Positions 19,006 through 28,731 are shown, numbered from the stretch's first letter. The stretch: 64,000 bases of DNA from Malikia sp. (GCF_028687635.1 NZ_JAQTZS010000001.1:62001-126000); one strand, 5' to 3'. Notes: generated by a model from the sequence alone, not told the origin. Numbers and translations are program-made.

Positions 19006-19260
19006 CACTGTCAGGTCCGAAGTTGAAGCGCAAGCGGATGCTCCGGCAAAGGAACAAAGCCCAAGGGTGGGATCCTGACTGACAGCGCTACCCACGCCAG
19101 CGGGACTGGCTAGGCCTATAGGTTTTTGGTAAAGGAGGTCCGCTTCGCGAGTAGTCTCAATCACTGAACCGAATGCCGCAAGGCCCCGCCCCGTCTTGAC
19201 GGGGATACCCTCCTGCTAGTCAAGCAGTAACAAACCCGCCACCCGGCGGGTTTGTTGTTT
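19006..19260 (+). ncRNA. Candidate regulatory RNA, unknown family
   Basis: A stretch of about 255 bp with no plausible protein lies between a promoter and a terminator. Visible pairing: CTGTCAG (19008-19014) with CTGACAG (19079-19085); CCCCGT-CTTG-ACGGGG (19189-19204); CTGCT-AGTCA-AGCAG (19213-19227); then the terminator stem. No known family was recognised: the CAGGTCCG string recalls the SRP RNA loop, but the flanking helix is absent. It occupies most of the intergenic space (18873-19267) between tRNA-Ser and the helicase gene. Confidence 0.4.
19229..19260. terminator. Bidirectional terminator
   Basis: A perfect 12-bp stem, AACAAACCCGCC/GGCGGGTTTGTT, with an ACCC loop. On the plus strand it ends GTTTT after the candidate RNA. 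On the minus strand it ends in TTACTG, 8 bp or so after the helicase stop, so it probably serves both. Confidence 0.75.
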
Positions 19261-19267
19261 TCCAGGC

Positions 19268-21217
19268 TCAGTCCGGCGCGAAATGCCGCAGGTAACGACT
19301 CGCCTGGCCGGGACGATGCACCAGCGTCAACTGGTATCTGGCGCGCGATGCCGCCACGTAGAACAGGTTGCGCTGATCGGGCGTCTCGCCATCGAAGTCC
19401 GCCCGGTTCAGGTCGGGAATGATGACATGCTCGAACTCCAGCCCCTTGACCGCCTCGATGCTCGACAGGATGATGCGCTCGCCAGCCCATTTTTCCGCAT
19501 GGGCATCGTGGTCATGCGCCAGCAGGCTGCGCAGGAACTCGGTGATGGAGGCATAGGATTGACTGGCGCGCACCAGCCCCTGCAGGGAAAGCTCGGCATC
19601 CTCGGCGGCCTCGGCCTGCACGAAGACCCGACGTGCCAACGGGCGGATGTCCAGCTTGGCAACGACCCGCGCCAGGTCCTCGATCCGGTCGGAAGCGGCC
19701 AGCCGCATGGCCTCCCGCACCCGCTGGCTGGCCGTCGCGTGCGGGGTCTGCCTGAGCAGCTCGGGCAGCACGAACTCGACGAAGTTGGCCTGGGTCGCGC
19801 GCTCGACGATCTGGGCGGTCTGGGCCTCGTCCGCCTGCGGCATGACGCCGCCGATGAACTCCCAGCTCGCCCGCTTGGCCGGCCCCAGCAGCGTGGCCCG
19901 GAATGGATCCGGCAGCCCGACCGCTGCCGCGAGCAGCAGGCGCAGGAACAGGACTTCCGGCCGCTCCAGATAACTGGTGAAGCCCACGGTCTGGTAGCGG
20001 ATCGCCTGGCGACGCAGGCCATGTTCCAGCTCGGTGGCGGCGCTGGGATGGCGCAGCAGCACTGCCAACTGCGATCTCGGGGAGTCCGGGCGCAAGCCCG
20101 GGCGCCGGGTCAGCGCGTCATTGATCCAGCCGATCAGCTCGGTGGCCGAGCTGGCCTGGCGCAGCTCCACCCTGGACTGGAGCGCCGCCTGGCTCGGATA
20201 GGGCTTGTGCGCCAACCGGGCCAGGGGCTGCGCGATCGCGCCGCCGAAGCGGCGCGTCTCGGTCAGCGGCAGGCGCTGGGGCTCGCCGATGAAGGCCGAA
20301 AAACCCGGCCCCATGAAGTAGGCATCGGCACCGTCACGGGCGTGAATGACCTGGTCCCGGTCGCCAACGCCCAGGAATTTCACCCCGTCATTGACCGCCA
20401 GCAAGGCCTGCAGCACCGTGAACATGGCCCAGTTGGTGTCGTGCATCTCGTCGAGGATCACCGCATCGAGCCTGAGCCGCAGCGGGTGCCGTTCCCAGCT
20501 GAATGACGAGTCGTCCGACGACAGGATGCGTGCCAGGTCGTAGGTCGCGTCGCCTGCATAGCGGAACCTCACGCGCGGCTCGCCGGCGGCATCGACGAAG
20601 TGACAGCGTTGCGACTCGTAGCACTGGTAGACCGCCAGGGTGGTGAAATCCCGCCCCAATTCGCCGGCGCTGTCCGGGGTGATCCGGAAACCCTCCTCCT
20701 GGCGCAGCAGCTGCATCGAGCCCTTGATCTGGGCGAACTCGTCGAGCAGGCCCTCGACCGCGAATTCGCCCGTGCCCTCCAGCGCGAACTCGCCCTGGTA
20801 GCGGGTCGAGAGCGACTCGCGCGCGCTGGCGATCGCGGCCAGCACCTCGGGGCGGACCTGCTCGGCGCGGCTCAGCCGTTCGACCGTCAGGTTTTCCAGC
20901 CATTTCAGGCGGGCCGCGCAGAAGTCCTCCAGCGTGCCGACCCGGATCGCCCGGGCGAGCTCGGGCTTGAAGCCCAGCCGCTGGAAGGCCTCGACATAGG
21001 CCTGGACGCCGGACTCGGTGAACGACAGCGCCACGATCCGGGACGGGTTGGCGCCCTGTTCGATCAGACGGGCAATCCTCAGCGCCGCCGTCGTGGTCTT
21101 GCCCGCGCCCGCGTTGGCCTCGACCAGGATGCGCGGGTGGGTGCAGGCGCAGATCTCGCTCTGCTCGCGGGTCATCACGATCGGGGTTGCCGCGCTCATC
21201 GGTGCCTTTGGGTTCAA
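19268..21217 (-). CDS. UvrD/REP-type superfamily 1 helicase-like protein
   Basis: A 649 aa SF1 helicase-like protein. Walker A is NAGAGKTT (K40). Motif II reads VILDEMHDTN near residue 253, with DEMHD in place of the usual DEAQD-type box. Motif III-like VGDRDQVIHARDGA and C-terminal motifs IV-VI (AVKGLEFEHVIIP, then LFYVAASRARYQL) are present. It has the length of compact UvrD-like proteins rather than full UvrD or RecB. No partner nuclease gene lies beside it and its role is unknown. The ATG at 21215-21217 gives the longest form; a second Met at residue 7 is possible. Confidence 0.85.
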   Translation of the reverse strand: MNPKAPMSAATPIVMTREQSEICACTHPRILVEANAGAGKTTTAALRIARLIEQGANPSRIVALSFTESGVQAYVEAFQRLGFKPELARAIRVGTLEDFCAARLKWLENLTVERLSRAEQVRPEVLAAIASARESLSTRYQGEFALEGTGEFAVEGLLDEFAQIKGSMQLLRQEEGFRITPDSAGELGRDFTTLAVYQCYESQRCHFVDAAGEPRVRFRYAGDATYDLARILSSDDSSFSWERHPLRLRLDAVILDEMHDTNWAMFTVLQALLAVNDGVKFLGVGDRDQVIHARDGADAYFMGPGFSAFIGEPQRLPLTETRRFGGAIAQPLARLAHKPYPSQAALQSRVELRQASSATELIGWINDALTRRPGLRPDSPRSQLAVLLRHPSAATELEHGLRRQAIRYQTVGFTSYLERPEVLFLRLLLAAAVGLPDPFRATLLGPAKRASWEFIGGVMPQADEAQTAQIVERATQANFVEFVLPELLRQTPHATASQRVREAMRLAASDRIEDLARVVAKLDIRPLARRVFVQAEAAEDAELSLQGLVRASQSYASITEFLRSLLAHDHDAHAEKWAGERIILSSIEAVKGLEFEHVIIPDLNRADFDGETPDQRNLFYVAASRARYQLTLVHRPGQASRYLRHFAPD

Positions 21218-21372
21218 TGCTTGTTAAAGCCTTGCATTATTGATCCGGAACAAGAGATCAGCCCCGGCAACCGCCAAGGACTGCCAGCGGTTTCACGCCA
21301 GTCTCGCGCCCTTGACTATGGAGCACCTCATGGCCATTGATAAATGTTGAGCATGCCCGGGAAGCAACAGAC

Positions 21373-21378
21373 ATATAC
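21373..21378 (+). promoter_or_regulatory. -10 box upstream of the flavocytochrome pair
   Basis: TATACT lies 33 bp before the cytochrome ATG, which has a strong Shine-Dalgarno (AAAGGAGG, 21398-21405). Confidence 0.4.
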
Positions 21379-21411
21379 TCCCTCCACTATCTAAAGAAAA
21401 GGAGGTCCTTC

Positions 21412-21723
21412 ATGAAACCTCGACACCTGAAAACGCTGCTGGCAGTCATGCTCTGCGGTCTTTCCTTGGCCGCATCGGCGCAGCAGCCAGCGGACAACGG
21501 TCGCCTGCTGGCATCCAACTGCTTCCAGTGCCACGGCACCAACGGCGTCAACGGCGCCTTTGGCAATCTGGCCGGCGTCACGCAGAAGGACTTGCTCGAC
21601 AAGCTCAACGACATGCGGCTCAAGCCCGCAGGCGCCAACCTGATGGCGCCGCACGCGCGCGGCTACAGCAACACCGATCTGTACTGGATCACCTATTACT
21701 TTTCCCGGCTGCCCAAGCCCTGA
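21412..21723 (+). CDS. Cytochrome c subunit of sulfide dehydrogenase (FccA-like)
   Basis: A 103 aa class I c-type cytochrome with a Sec signal peptide (residues 1-23, cut after ASA). One haem site, NCFQCH, has C37, C40 and H41. The spacing to the flavoprotein gene is 15 bp with its own Shine-Dalgarno. With its neighbour it matches the two-subunit flavocytochrome c sulfide dehydrogenase, in which electrons from sulfide pass through FAD to haem in the periplasm. A single haem fits the shorter FccA/SoxE type. Confidence 0.82.
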   Translation: MKPRHLKTLLAVMLCGLSLAASAQQPADNGRLLASNCFQCHGTNGVNGAFGNLAGVTQKDLLDKLNDMRLKPAGANLMAPHARGYSNTDLYWITYYFSRLPKP

Positions 21724-21738
21724 GCCAGGAGGCTTGTC

Positions 21739-23103
21739 ATGAACAACAGAAGGCATTTCATCGCGGCGGCAGCCGCCACCGCCGCCGCCGCGCTCATCCC
21801 CTTGCGCGCCTCTGCGGCGGTCAACCGCGTCGTCGTCGTCGGCGGTGGCATGGCCGGCGCCACGGTGGCCAAGTACCTGCGCCTGTGGAGCAACCGGACC
21901 CTCGACGTGACGCTGGTCGAGCAGAATCCGACCTATGTCTCCAACATCATGAGCAACCTGGCCGTGACGGGCCAGGTCGCGCTCAGCAGCCTGAACTTCG
22001 GCTACGCCAAGCTCGTGTCCAAGTACGGTGTCAAGCTCGTCACGGCCAGCGTCACGGCGGTCGAACCCGCTGGCGCCGGTCTCTGGAAGGTCACGACCCG
22101 GACCGCGAACGGGAGCGTCGGCACCCTCCATGCCGAACGCGTGGTGCTCGCTCCGGGCATACAGATGGATCCGGTGCCCGAGACCTCCGACCCGACCCGA
22201 TCGGCGGACATCCTGCATGCCTGGATCGCCGGGCCGCAGACCAACCAGCTGCGTCAGCGCCTCGCGGCCATGGCGCCCGGCGGCACCTTCGTGATGTCGA
22301 TACCGCCCAAACCCTACCGCTGCCCACCCGGGCCGTACGAGCGCGCCTGCGTGGTGGCCGACTACCTCAAGCGCAACAAGCCGAACTCGCGCCTCGTCGT
22401 GCTCGACGCCAACCCAGGCATCTCGGCCGAGCCCGAGAACTTCGGCTACGCCTTCGGCACGCTCTACCCCAGCGTGCTGCAGTATGTCCCGAACGCCAAG
22501 GTGGTGTCGGTCGACTCGCCCAGCGGCACCGTGACCGCGGACGTGACCGTCTCCGGCGTGACGACGCGCCAGCAGTTCGCCAGCAACGTGCTCAACGTCA
22601 TCCCGCCGCACCGGGCCGGCGCCATCGTCCAGCTGGCCGGACTGGCCAATGCAACCGACCAGCCCTTCGCCCAGGTCTGGCCCTACTCGTTCGAATCGGT
22701 CGCCAAGCCCGGACTGCATGTCATCGGCGACTCGCACCGCACCGCGGGCACGGGCGGCACCGGCCTGCCGATGGCCGGCCATGTCGGCAACCAGGAGGCC
22801 AAGATCTGCGCCAGCGCGATCGTCAGCCTGCTGGCCGGCAAGTCGGTCGACACGGCCTTGCTGGCGGCCAACTCGGCCTGCTATTCGCCGGTCAGCAGCA
22901 CGCTGGCGTCCTGGCTCACCGCGGTCTACCACTACGAGGACTACACCGATCCCAAGACGCTGCTGACCTCCAGGAAGTTCGTCATCCATGACTACGTCAG
23001 CGGCAGCACGGGCGTCGCGACCGAGGCACTCAAGCCCAGCAGCGAGAACTTCTCGAAGATGAACACCTGGTTCAAGTCGCTGATGGCCGAGTCCTACTCG
23101 TGA
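21739..23103 (+). CDS. Flavoprotein subunit of sulfide dehydrogenase (FccB/SoxF-like)
   Basis: A 454 aa periplasmic flavoprotein. The Tat-type signal starts MNNRRHFIAAAAA, followed by the FAD-binding VVVVGGGMAG (31-40). The family-typical RCPPGPYERAC segment (194-204) and the C-terminal FAD-contact GDSHRTAGTGG match sulfide dehydrogenase flavoproteins. The C-terminal FCSD domain (YVSGSTGVATEALKP) is present. It probably oxidises sulfide to sulfur or polysulfide, passing electrons to the adjacent cytochrome. Substrate is inferred from family; no other sox genes are in the window. Confidence 0.87.
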   Translation: MNNRRHFIAAAAATAAAALIPLRASAAVNRVVVVGGGMAGATVAKYLRLWSNRTLDVTLVEQNPTYVSNIMSNLAVTGQVALSSLNFGYAKLVSKYGVKLVTASVTAVEPAGAGLWKVTTRTANGSVGTLHAERVVLAPGIQMDPVPETSDPTRSADILHAWIAGPQTNQLRQRLAAMAPGGTFVMSIPPKPYRCPPGPYERACVVADYLKRNKPNSRLVVLDANPGISAEPENFGYAFGTLYPSVLQYVPNAKVVSVDSPSGTVTADVTVSGVTTRQQFASNVLNVIPPHRAGAIVQLAGLANATDQPFAQVWPYSFESVAKPGLHVIGDSHRTAGTGGTGLPMAGHVGNQEAKICASAIVSLLAGKSVDTALLAANSACYSPVSSTLASWLTAVYHYEDYTDPKTLLTSRKFVIHDYVSGSTGVATEALKPSSENFSKMNTWFKSLMAESYS

Positions 23104-23142
23104 GACAGGCCGGTGCGCGGATTCGGCGCGCACCATAGAGAA

Positions 23143-23170
23143 AGCCCAAGTAACTTGCGTTGCTTGGGCT
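23143..23170 (-). terminator. Hairpin downstream of tRNA-Ser(GCT)
   Basis: AGCCCAAG/CTTGGGCT, 8 bp, with a 12-base loop. Read on the minus strand it follows the tRNA and ends in TTTCT. It may also serve the flavocytochrome operon on the plus strand. Confidence 0.6.
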
Positions 23171-23176
23171 CTGTCT

Positions 23177-23269
23177 TGGCGGAGCGGGAGGGATTCGAAC
23201 CCTCGATGAGGCTCTACACCCCATACTCCCTTAGCAGGGGAGCACCTTCGGCCACTCGGTCACCGCTCC
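23177..23269 (-). tRNA. tRNA-Ser (GCT)
   Basis: The 93 nt with encoded CCA fold as a type II tRNA. The acceptor stem GGAGCGG/CCGCTCC is perfect. The anticodon arm CTCCC-CTGCTAA-GGGAG gives anticodon GCT, reading AGC/AGU serine codons. The T loop is GGTTCGAATCC. It sits just downstream of lysC on the same strand, a common Burkholderiales arrangement. Confidence 0.95.
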
Positions 23270-23304
23270 GGAAGCCCTTATTATGCCTCAAAAAAACGGG
23301 GTTC

Positions 23305-24588
23305 TCAGGCCTGGGCCAGAGAATCTTGCGGCTGGTCGAGGTCGAATTCGCGGTGCAGCGCGCGCACGGCGAGCTCCATGTACTTCTCGTCGATCACGAC
23401 CGAGGTCTTGATCTCGGAGGTCGAGATCATCTGGATGTTGATGTTCTCGGCGCTCAGGCAACGGAACATGCGGCTGGCCACGCCGACATGGCTGCGCATG
23501 CCGATGCCGACGATGCTGACCTTGCAGATGCGGGCGTCGCCGATGACTTCAGCGGCGCCGAGCTGCGGCGCGACCTGGTCCTTGAGCAGTTCCAGCGTCT
23601 TGGCCAGGTCGTTGCGGTTGACGGTGAAGCTGAAGTCGGTCAAGCCGCCCTTGCTCACGTTCTGGATGATGACGTCGACCTCGATGTTGGCATCGGCCAC
23701 CGCGCCCACGATCTGGTAGGCGATGCCGGGGGTGTCAGGCACGCCCAGGACCGAGACCTTGGCCTCGTCGCGGTTGAAGGCAATACCGGAAACGACGGCT
23801 TGTTCCATATCTTCGTTGTCCTCGAAAGTGATCAGGGTGCCCGAGCGGGCTTCTTCGTTCAGGTCGATGTCCCAGGGCGTGAAGCTCGAAAGCACGCGCA
23901 TCGGGACACGGTATTTGCCGGCAAACTCCACCGAGCGGATCTGCAGCACCTTGGAGCCCATGCTGGCCATCTCCAGCATCTCCTCGAAGCTGACGCGCTC
24001 CATGCGGCGGGCCTCGGGCACCACGCGCGGGTCGGTGGTGTAGACGCCATCGACGTCGGTGTAGATCAGGCACTCGTCGGCCTTGAGCGCGGCCGCCACG
24101 GCCACGGCCGAGGTGTCGGAGCCGCCACGGCCCAGCGTGGTCACGTTGCCCAGCGGATCGATGCCCTGGAAGCCGGTGATGATGACGACCTTGCCGGCAT
24201 CGAGCTCGGCCTTGACGCGGACATCCTCGATCGACTCGATGCGCGCCTTGGTGTGGCTGCTGTCGGTCTTGATCGGCACCTGCCAGCCCGAGAAGCTGAC
24301 CGCATCGAGGCCTTCGGCCTGCAGCGCGATCGCCAGCAGCGCGGACGAGGCCTGTTCGCCGGTGGCGCCGAGCTGGTCGAGCTCGCGGCCGTAGGCGACG
24401 CCCGGCTTGGCCGGCGCGAGTTCCTTGGCCAGGCCCAGCAGGCGGTTGGTTTCGCCGCTCATGGCGCTGGGGACGACCACCATCTGGTAGCCGGCGCGGT
24501 GCCACTTGGCGACACGCTTGGCGACGTTGCGGATGCGCTCGGTCGAGCCCATGCTGGTGCCGCCGTATTTGTGAACGATCAGTGCCAT
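23305..24588 (-). CDS. lysC: Aspartate kinase
   Basis: Phosphorylates aspartate, the first step to lysine, threonine and methionine. The 427 aa product begins MALIVHKYGGTSMGS and carries the kinase motifs TTLGRGGSDTSAVA and YTDVDGVYTTDPR. Two C-terminal ACT domains (VSVLGVPDTPGIAYQI and VSIVGIGMRSHVGVA) predict feedback control by lysine and/or threonine. The ATG at 24586-24588 was chosen over a longer frame because it gives the conserved N-terminus. Confidence 0.96.
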   Translation of the reverse strand: MALIVHKYGGTSMGSTERIRNVAKRVAKWHRAGYQMVVVPSAMSGETNRLLGLAKELAPAKPGVAYGRELDQLGATGEQASSALLAIALQAEGLDAVSFSGWQVPIKTDSSHTKARIESIEDVRVKAELDAGKVVIITGFQGIDPLGNVTTLGRGGSDTSAVAVAAALKADECLIYTDVDGVYTTDPRVVPEARRMERVSFEEMLEMASMGSKVLQIRSVEFAGKYRVPMRVLSSFTPWDIDLNEEARSGTLITFEDNEDMEQAVVSGIAFNRDEAKVSVLGVPDTPGIAYQIVGAVADANIEVDVIIQNVSKGGLTDFSFTVNRNDLAKTLELLKDQVAPQLGAAEVIGDARICKVSIVGIGMRSHVGVASRMFRCLSAENINIQMISTSEIKTSVVIDEKYMELAVRALHREFDLDQPQDSLAQA

Positions 24589-24661
24589 CGTGAAAACGGT
24601 GTAGGTAAGGCCGGAATGTGAAACTTTTGCGACGCCGGCTGCCGGACGCAAAACATTTCAA

Positions 24662-25654
24662 TTATATCGATGGCTGGTAGCGCAGCCCCACGCCGTCGCG
24701 CAGCAGATGGCCGCTGGCGAGCTTGAGCCGGATGCGATGGCCGCGCGTGGTGCAGGCCGCGATCTGGTCCAGTGCCTGTTCCAGCTGGGCCTCGCTCGGC
24801 ATGGCCTGCCAGCCGGCGCGCAGCCAGTGGCGCAGCACGTTGGCCTGGCGCGCGCGACTGAGCGTCTGCAACAGCTTGATGACGGGCGGATTGCCCACGG
24901 CCAGCAGGTCCTCGGCGGCCATCTCGTCGAGCAGGATCTGCGCCTGCGCGGCGTGACGCGCGCTGCGCGCCAGTGTCTGCGCATAGGCCGGAAAGGTCGC
25001 CGCCAAGGCTGGCAGCAGGCGCGCGCGGATGCGGTTGCGCGTGTAGCGCTCATCGGCATTGGTCGGATCGACCACGTAGGAGATGCCCTGCCGGTCGAGC
25101 CAGTCGCGCAAGGCCTGGCCATCGACGCCCAGCAGCGGGCGGCCGAAGCGGGCGCCGTGGCGCTCGAAGGACTCGGCCATGCCGGCCAGCCCCGGCAGGC
25201 CGGCGCCGCGACCGAGCGCCAGCAGCAGGGTCTCGGCCTGGTCCTGCGCATGCTGGCCCAGCAGCACCCAGGCGGCACCCGTTTCCCGGGCCGCAGCGGC
25301 CAGCGCCAGGTAGCGGGCCTGGCGCGCGGCGTCCTCGGGGCTCTGGCCAGGGGCATGGCGCGCATCGACCCGGATCACTTGCAGCTGCACGCCGAGCGCG
25401 TCACAGGCCAGGCGCGCATGGCGCTCGAAATCGTCGCCGGCGGCCTGCAGGCCATGGTGCACATGCAGCGCCCGCACCTGGCCTGGCCACAGCGTCCGCG
25501 CGGCCAGCAGCAGCGCGGTCGAGTCGGCGCCGCCGCTGTAGGCGACGGCCCAGGGCTGGGTGACAGCGGGCTTGGCGGCGGACAGCGGGTGGCGCGCCGC
25601 CCAGGCGCCCAGGGCGCCGAGGCAGGGATTGTCAGCCGCGCCGGCCCTTGCCAT
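24662..25654 (-). CDS. tilS: tRNA(Ile)-lysidine synthase
   Basis: Modifies C34 of the CAU-anticodon tRNA-Ile to lysidine so that it reads AUA. The PP-loop ATP motif is SGGADS, residues 40-45 from the chosen start. The [12 protein letters not shown] segment and the HHGLQ motif fit the family. It lacks the long C-terminal domain of the E. coli enzyme, as in shorter TilS forms. The start at 25652-25654 overlaps the accA end by 23 bp; an upstream codon at 25697-25699 is possible. It sits between accA and lysC. Confidence 0.9.
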   Translation of the reverse strand: MARAGAADNPCLGALGAWAARHPLSAAKPAVTQPWAVAYSGGADSTALLLAARTLWPGQVRALHVHHGLQAAGDDFERHARLACDALGVQLQVIRVDARHAPGQSPEDAARQARYLALAAAARETGAAWVLLGQHAQDQAETLLLALGRGAGLPGLAGMAESFERHGARFGRPLLGVDGQALRDWLDRQGISYVVDPTNADERYTRNRIRARLLPALAATFPAYAQTLARSARHAAQAQILLDEMAAEDLLAVGNPPVIKLLQTLSRARQANVLRHWLRAGWQAMPSEAQLEQALDQIAACTTRGHRIRLKLASGHLLRDGVGLRYQPSI

Positions 25655-26621
25655 CGGCCTTGGTGTCGGTGAAGCGGCCGTAGCTGTTGAGGCGATCATG
25701 GCGACGCTCGATCAAGGCATCGGTCTTGAGGTCGGCCAGCTGACGCCAGGCATCGGCCAGCGCGCGCTTGAGGCTGGCGGCCATGGCCTGCGGGTCGCGG
25801 TGGGCGCCACCAACGGGCTCGCTGACGATCTTGTCGACCAGGCCCAGCGCCTTCAGGCGGTGCGCGGTGATGCCGAGCGCCTCGGCCGCTTCGCTGGCGC
25901 GCTCGCTGGTCTTCCAGAGGATGGAGGCACAGCCTTCCGGGCTGATGACCGAATAGACCGAATACTGCAGCATCAGCACCTGGTCGGCGACCGCGATCGC
26001 CAGCGCGCCGCCCGAGCCGCCTTCGCCGATGATGGTCGAGATGATCGGCACTTCGAGCTGCGCCATCTCGAAGATGTTGCGCCCGATCGCCTCCGACTGG
26101 CCGCGCTCCTCGGCGTCGATGCCGGGATAGGCGCCCGGCGTGTCGACGAAGGTGAACACCGGCAGCTTGAACTTCTCGGCCAGCTTCATCAGGCGCAGGG
26201 CCTTGCGATAGCCCTCGGGCTTGGTCATGCCGAAGTTGCGCAGGGCGCGCTCCTTGGTGTCGCGGCCCTTCTGATGGCCGATGACCATGCAGGGCTGGCC
26301 GTTGAAGCGCACCAGGCCGCCGACGATCGCCAGATCGTCGGCGAAGTGACGGTCGCCGTGCAGCTCGACGAAGTGGGTGAAGATCCCGTTCACATAGTCC
26401 AGCGTGTAGGGCCGGTCGCTGTGGCGCGCGATCTTGGTGATCTGCCAGGGCGTCAGCTCGCTGTAGATGTCACGGGTCAGCTGCAGGCTCTTCTTGCTGA
26501 GCTGCTCGATCTCTTCCGAGATGTCGACCGCGGACTCGGTCTGGACGTAACGCAGTTCTTCGATTTTGGATTCGAGTTCGGCAATCGGTTGCTCGAAGTC
26601 GAGGAAGTTCTTTTTCGCCAA
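25632..26621 (-). CDS. accA: Acetyl-CoA carboxylase carboxyltransferase subunit alpha
   Basis: Part of the carboxyltransferase that makes malonyl-CoA for fatty acid synthesis, with AccD. The 329 aa product has [18 protein letters not shown] at the N-terminus, then [32 protein letters not shown] and the oxyanion-hole region [11 protein letters not shown], all characteristic. The start is TTG at 26619-26621, preceded by AAAGGAG six bases upstream; no ATG fits the conserved N-terminus. It overlaps tilS and follows alkA by about 40 bp. Confidence 0.96.
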   Translation of the reverse strand: MAKKNFLDFEQPIAELESKIEELRYVQTESAVDISEEIEQLSKKSLQLTRDIYSELTPWQITKIARHSDRPYTLDYVNGIFTHFVELHGDRHFADDLAIVGGLVRFNGQPCMVIGHQKGRDTKERALRNFGMTKPEGYRKALRLMKLAEKFKLPVFTFVDTPGAYPGIDAEERGQSEAIGRNIFEMAQLEVPIISTIIGEGGSGGALAIAVADQVLMLQYSVYSVISPEGCASILWKTSERASEAAEALGITAHRLKALGLVDKIVSEPVGGAHRDPQAMAASLKRALADAWRQLADLKTDALIERRHDRLNSYGRFTDTKADGKGRRG

Positions 26622-26660
26622 GGTGTACTCCTTTGGTCGGTTCTGTGATGCGCGAACGCT

Positions 26661-27347
26661 TCAGCTCGCCGCCGGCACGGGATCCAACGAGCGCCAAATA
26701 TACCAAGTCGCGACGCTGCAATAGGGGGACCAGGCGGCGGCGACCTCGCGCGCCTCGCTGCGGCTGACCGGCTCGCCCGAGAAATAGCTCTGGCTGATGC
26801 CTCGGATCAGGCCCACGTCATCGAGCGGCAGCACGTTCGGGCGCAGCAGGTAGAAGATCAGGAACATCTCGGCCGTCCAGCGGCCGATGCCACGGATCGC
26901 GACCAGTTCCTTGATGATGGATTCGTCGTCCATGCCGCGCCAGGCATTGACATGCAGCTCGCCCGAGTCGAAGTGGCGCGCCAGGTCGACCAGGTAGTCG
27001 ATCTTGCGCGCGCTCAGGCCGGCGGCGCGCATGGCCTCGGGCGCAAGCGCCAGCACGCCAGCCGGACTGACCGCGGGCAGCAGCTTGACGAAGCGGTGCC
27101 AGGCCGCCTGCGCCGACTTGACCGAGATCTGCTGGCCGATCACGCTGCGCGCCAGCGTCGTGAAGGGATCGGCGCGCGACTGCAGCGTCACATCCGGAAA
27201 GCGCGGGATGAGCTTCTTCATCACGCGGTCGCGCTTCATCAAGTGGCGGCAGGCCTCGGCCCAATAGGGCGGGCGCAAGGGCGGCGACGCGCCAGCAGCC
27301 GCTTCGGCCACCGGCGAGGCGGCCGACTCGATCGGGGTTCTGGCCAT
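26661..27347 (-). CDS. DNA-3-methyladenine glycosylase (AlkA-type, HhH-GPD)
   Basis: A base-excision glycosylase of 228 aa that removes alkylated bases from DNA. The helix-hairpin-helix is AIRGIGRWTAEMFLIF, followed by the catalytic Asp in NVLPLDDVGLIRG. The N-terminal region (DPFTTLARSVIGQQISVKSA) is the classic GPD opening. There are no iron-sulfur cysteines, unlike endonuclease III. It starts two bases after the cysS stop and is probably co-transcribed with cysS and accA. Confidence 0.9.
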   Translation of the reverse strand: MARTPIESAASPVAEAAAGASPPLRPPYWAEACRHLMKRDRVMKKLIPRFPDVTLQSRADPFTTLARSVIGQQISVKSAQAAWHRFVKLLPAVSPAGVLALAPEAMRAAGLSARKIDYLVDLARHFDSGELHVNAWRGMDDESIIKELVAIRGIGRWTAEMFLIFYLLRPNVLPLDDVGLIRGISQSYFSGEPVSRSEAREVAAAWSPYCSVATWYIWRSLDPVPAAS

Positions 27348-27348
27348 T

Positions 27349-28731
27349 TCAGGCCCGTTCCCAGCTGGTGCCGGCCGGACCGTCCTTGAGCACCACGCCC
27401 TGCTCCAGCAGGGCCTTGCGGATGCGGTCGGCCTCGGGCCAGTCCTTGGCGGCCTTGGCGGCGGCGCGGGCTTCGATCTGCTGCTGGATCGCGGCTTCGT
27501 CGAGGCCGCCAGCCACGCTGCCGCCCTGCAGGAAGGCGGTCGGGTCTTCCTGCAACAGGCCCAGGATGGAACCCAGCGCCCTCAGCAGGCCGGCGCGCTC
27601 GGGCGAGCGGCTGCGGTTGACTTCGCTCGCGAGCTCGAACAGCACGGCGACCGCCTCGGGCGTGCCGAAGTCCTCGTCCATGGCGGCCTTGAAGCGCGCC
27701 GCGTAGTCGTCGCTCCAGTCGATCGCGACATCGGCCGCCGGCACCGAGGCCAATGCGGTGTAGAGGCGCTTCAGGGCATTGCGCGCGTCGTCGAGGTGGG
27801 CGTCGCTGTAGTTCAGCGCGCTGCGGTAATGCGCGCGCAGGATGAAGAAGCGCACCGTCTCGGCGTCGTAGCGGGCCAGCACCTCGCGGATGGTGAAGAA
27901 GTTGCCCAGGCTCTTGGACATCTTCTCGTTGTCGACGCGCACGAAGCCGTTGTGCATCCAGAACCGGGCCAGCGGCTGGCCGCTCGCGCCCTCGCTCTGG
28001 GCGATCTCGTTTTCGTGGTGCGGGAACTGCAGGTCGGCGCCGCCGCCGTGGATGTCGAAGCTCTCGCCCAGCATCTCGCAGCTCATGGCCGAGCACTCGA
28101 TATGCCAACCCGGTCGGCCCAGGCCGTAGGCGCCGTCCCACTTGGCTTCGGCCGGCTCCTCGGCCTTGGCCGCCTTCCAGAGCACGAAATCGAGCGGATC
28201 CTGCTTGCCGTCATCCACCGCGACGCGTTCGCCGGCGCGCAGGTCGTCCAGGCTCTTGCCCGACAGCTTGCCGTAGCCCTCGAACTGGCGTACCGCGTAG
28301 TTGACATCGCCGTTGGCGCTGCGATAGGCCAGGCCTTTTTGTTCCAGCTTGCCGATCAGGTCCAGCATCTGCGGCACATACTCGGTCGCGCGCGGCTCGA
28401 AGGTCGGGCGCTCGATCTTGAGTGCGTCGGCATCCTGGTGCAGCGCATCGACCATGCGGTCGGTCAGGCCGCGGATGGTCTCGCCATTCTTGAGCGCGCG
28501 CGCGATGATCTTGTCGTCGATATCGGTGACGTTGCGCACATAGGTGACGCGATAGCCGCTGGCCTTGAGCCAGCGCTGCACGACATCGAACGCCACCATG
28601 GAGCGGGCATGCCCGAGGTGACACAGGTCGTAGACCGTCATGCCACAGACGTAGAGGCGCACATGGCCGGGTTCGATCGGAGAGAAGTCGTCGACGCGGC
28701 GCGTCAGCGAGTTGTAAATGCGCAAGGTCAT
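27349..28731 (-). CDS. cysS: Cysteine--tRNA ligase
   Basis: Charges tRNA-Cys. The 460 aa class I synthetase has zinc ligand C29 in [13 protein letters not shown]-type HLGH at 38-41 and [10 protein letters not shown] near residue 268. The WHIECSAMS and [14 protein letters not shown] segments are also present. The ATG at 28729-28731 gives the conserved N-terminus [12 protein letters not shown]. It leads the operon cysS-alkA-accA-tilS-lysC. Confidence 0.96.
   Translation of the reverse strand: MTLRIYNSLTRRVDDFSPIEPGHVRLYVCGMTVYDLCHLGHARSMVAFDVVQRWLKASGYRVTYVRNVTDIDDKIIARALKNGETIRGLTDRMVDALHQDADALKIERPTFEPRATEYVPQMLDLIGKLEQKGLAYRSANGDVNYAVRQFEGYGKLSGKSLDDLRAGERVAVDDGKQDPLDFVLWKAAKAEEPAEAKWDGAYGLGRPGWHIECSAMSCEMLGESFDIHGGGADLQFPHHENEIAQSEGASGQPLARFWMHNGFVRVDNEKMSKSLGNFFTIREVLARYDAETVRFFILRAHYRSALNYSDAHLDDARNALKRLYTALASVPAADVAIDWSDDYAARFKAAMDEDFGTPEAVAVLFELASEVNRSRSPERAGLLRALGSILGLLQEDPTAFLQGGSVAGGLDEAAIQQQIEARAAAKAAKDWPEADRIRKALLEQGVVLKDGPAGTSWERA

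Noticed and set aside
19008-19045. Similarity of GTCAGGTCCG...GAAGC to the SRP 4.5S RNA loop
   Set aside because: The flanking helix and the GGAA tetraloop context are absent, and the pairing seen is different.
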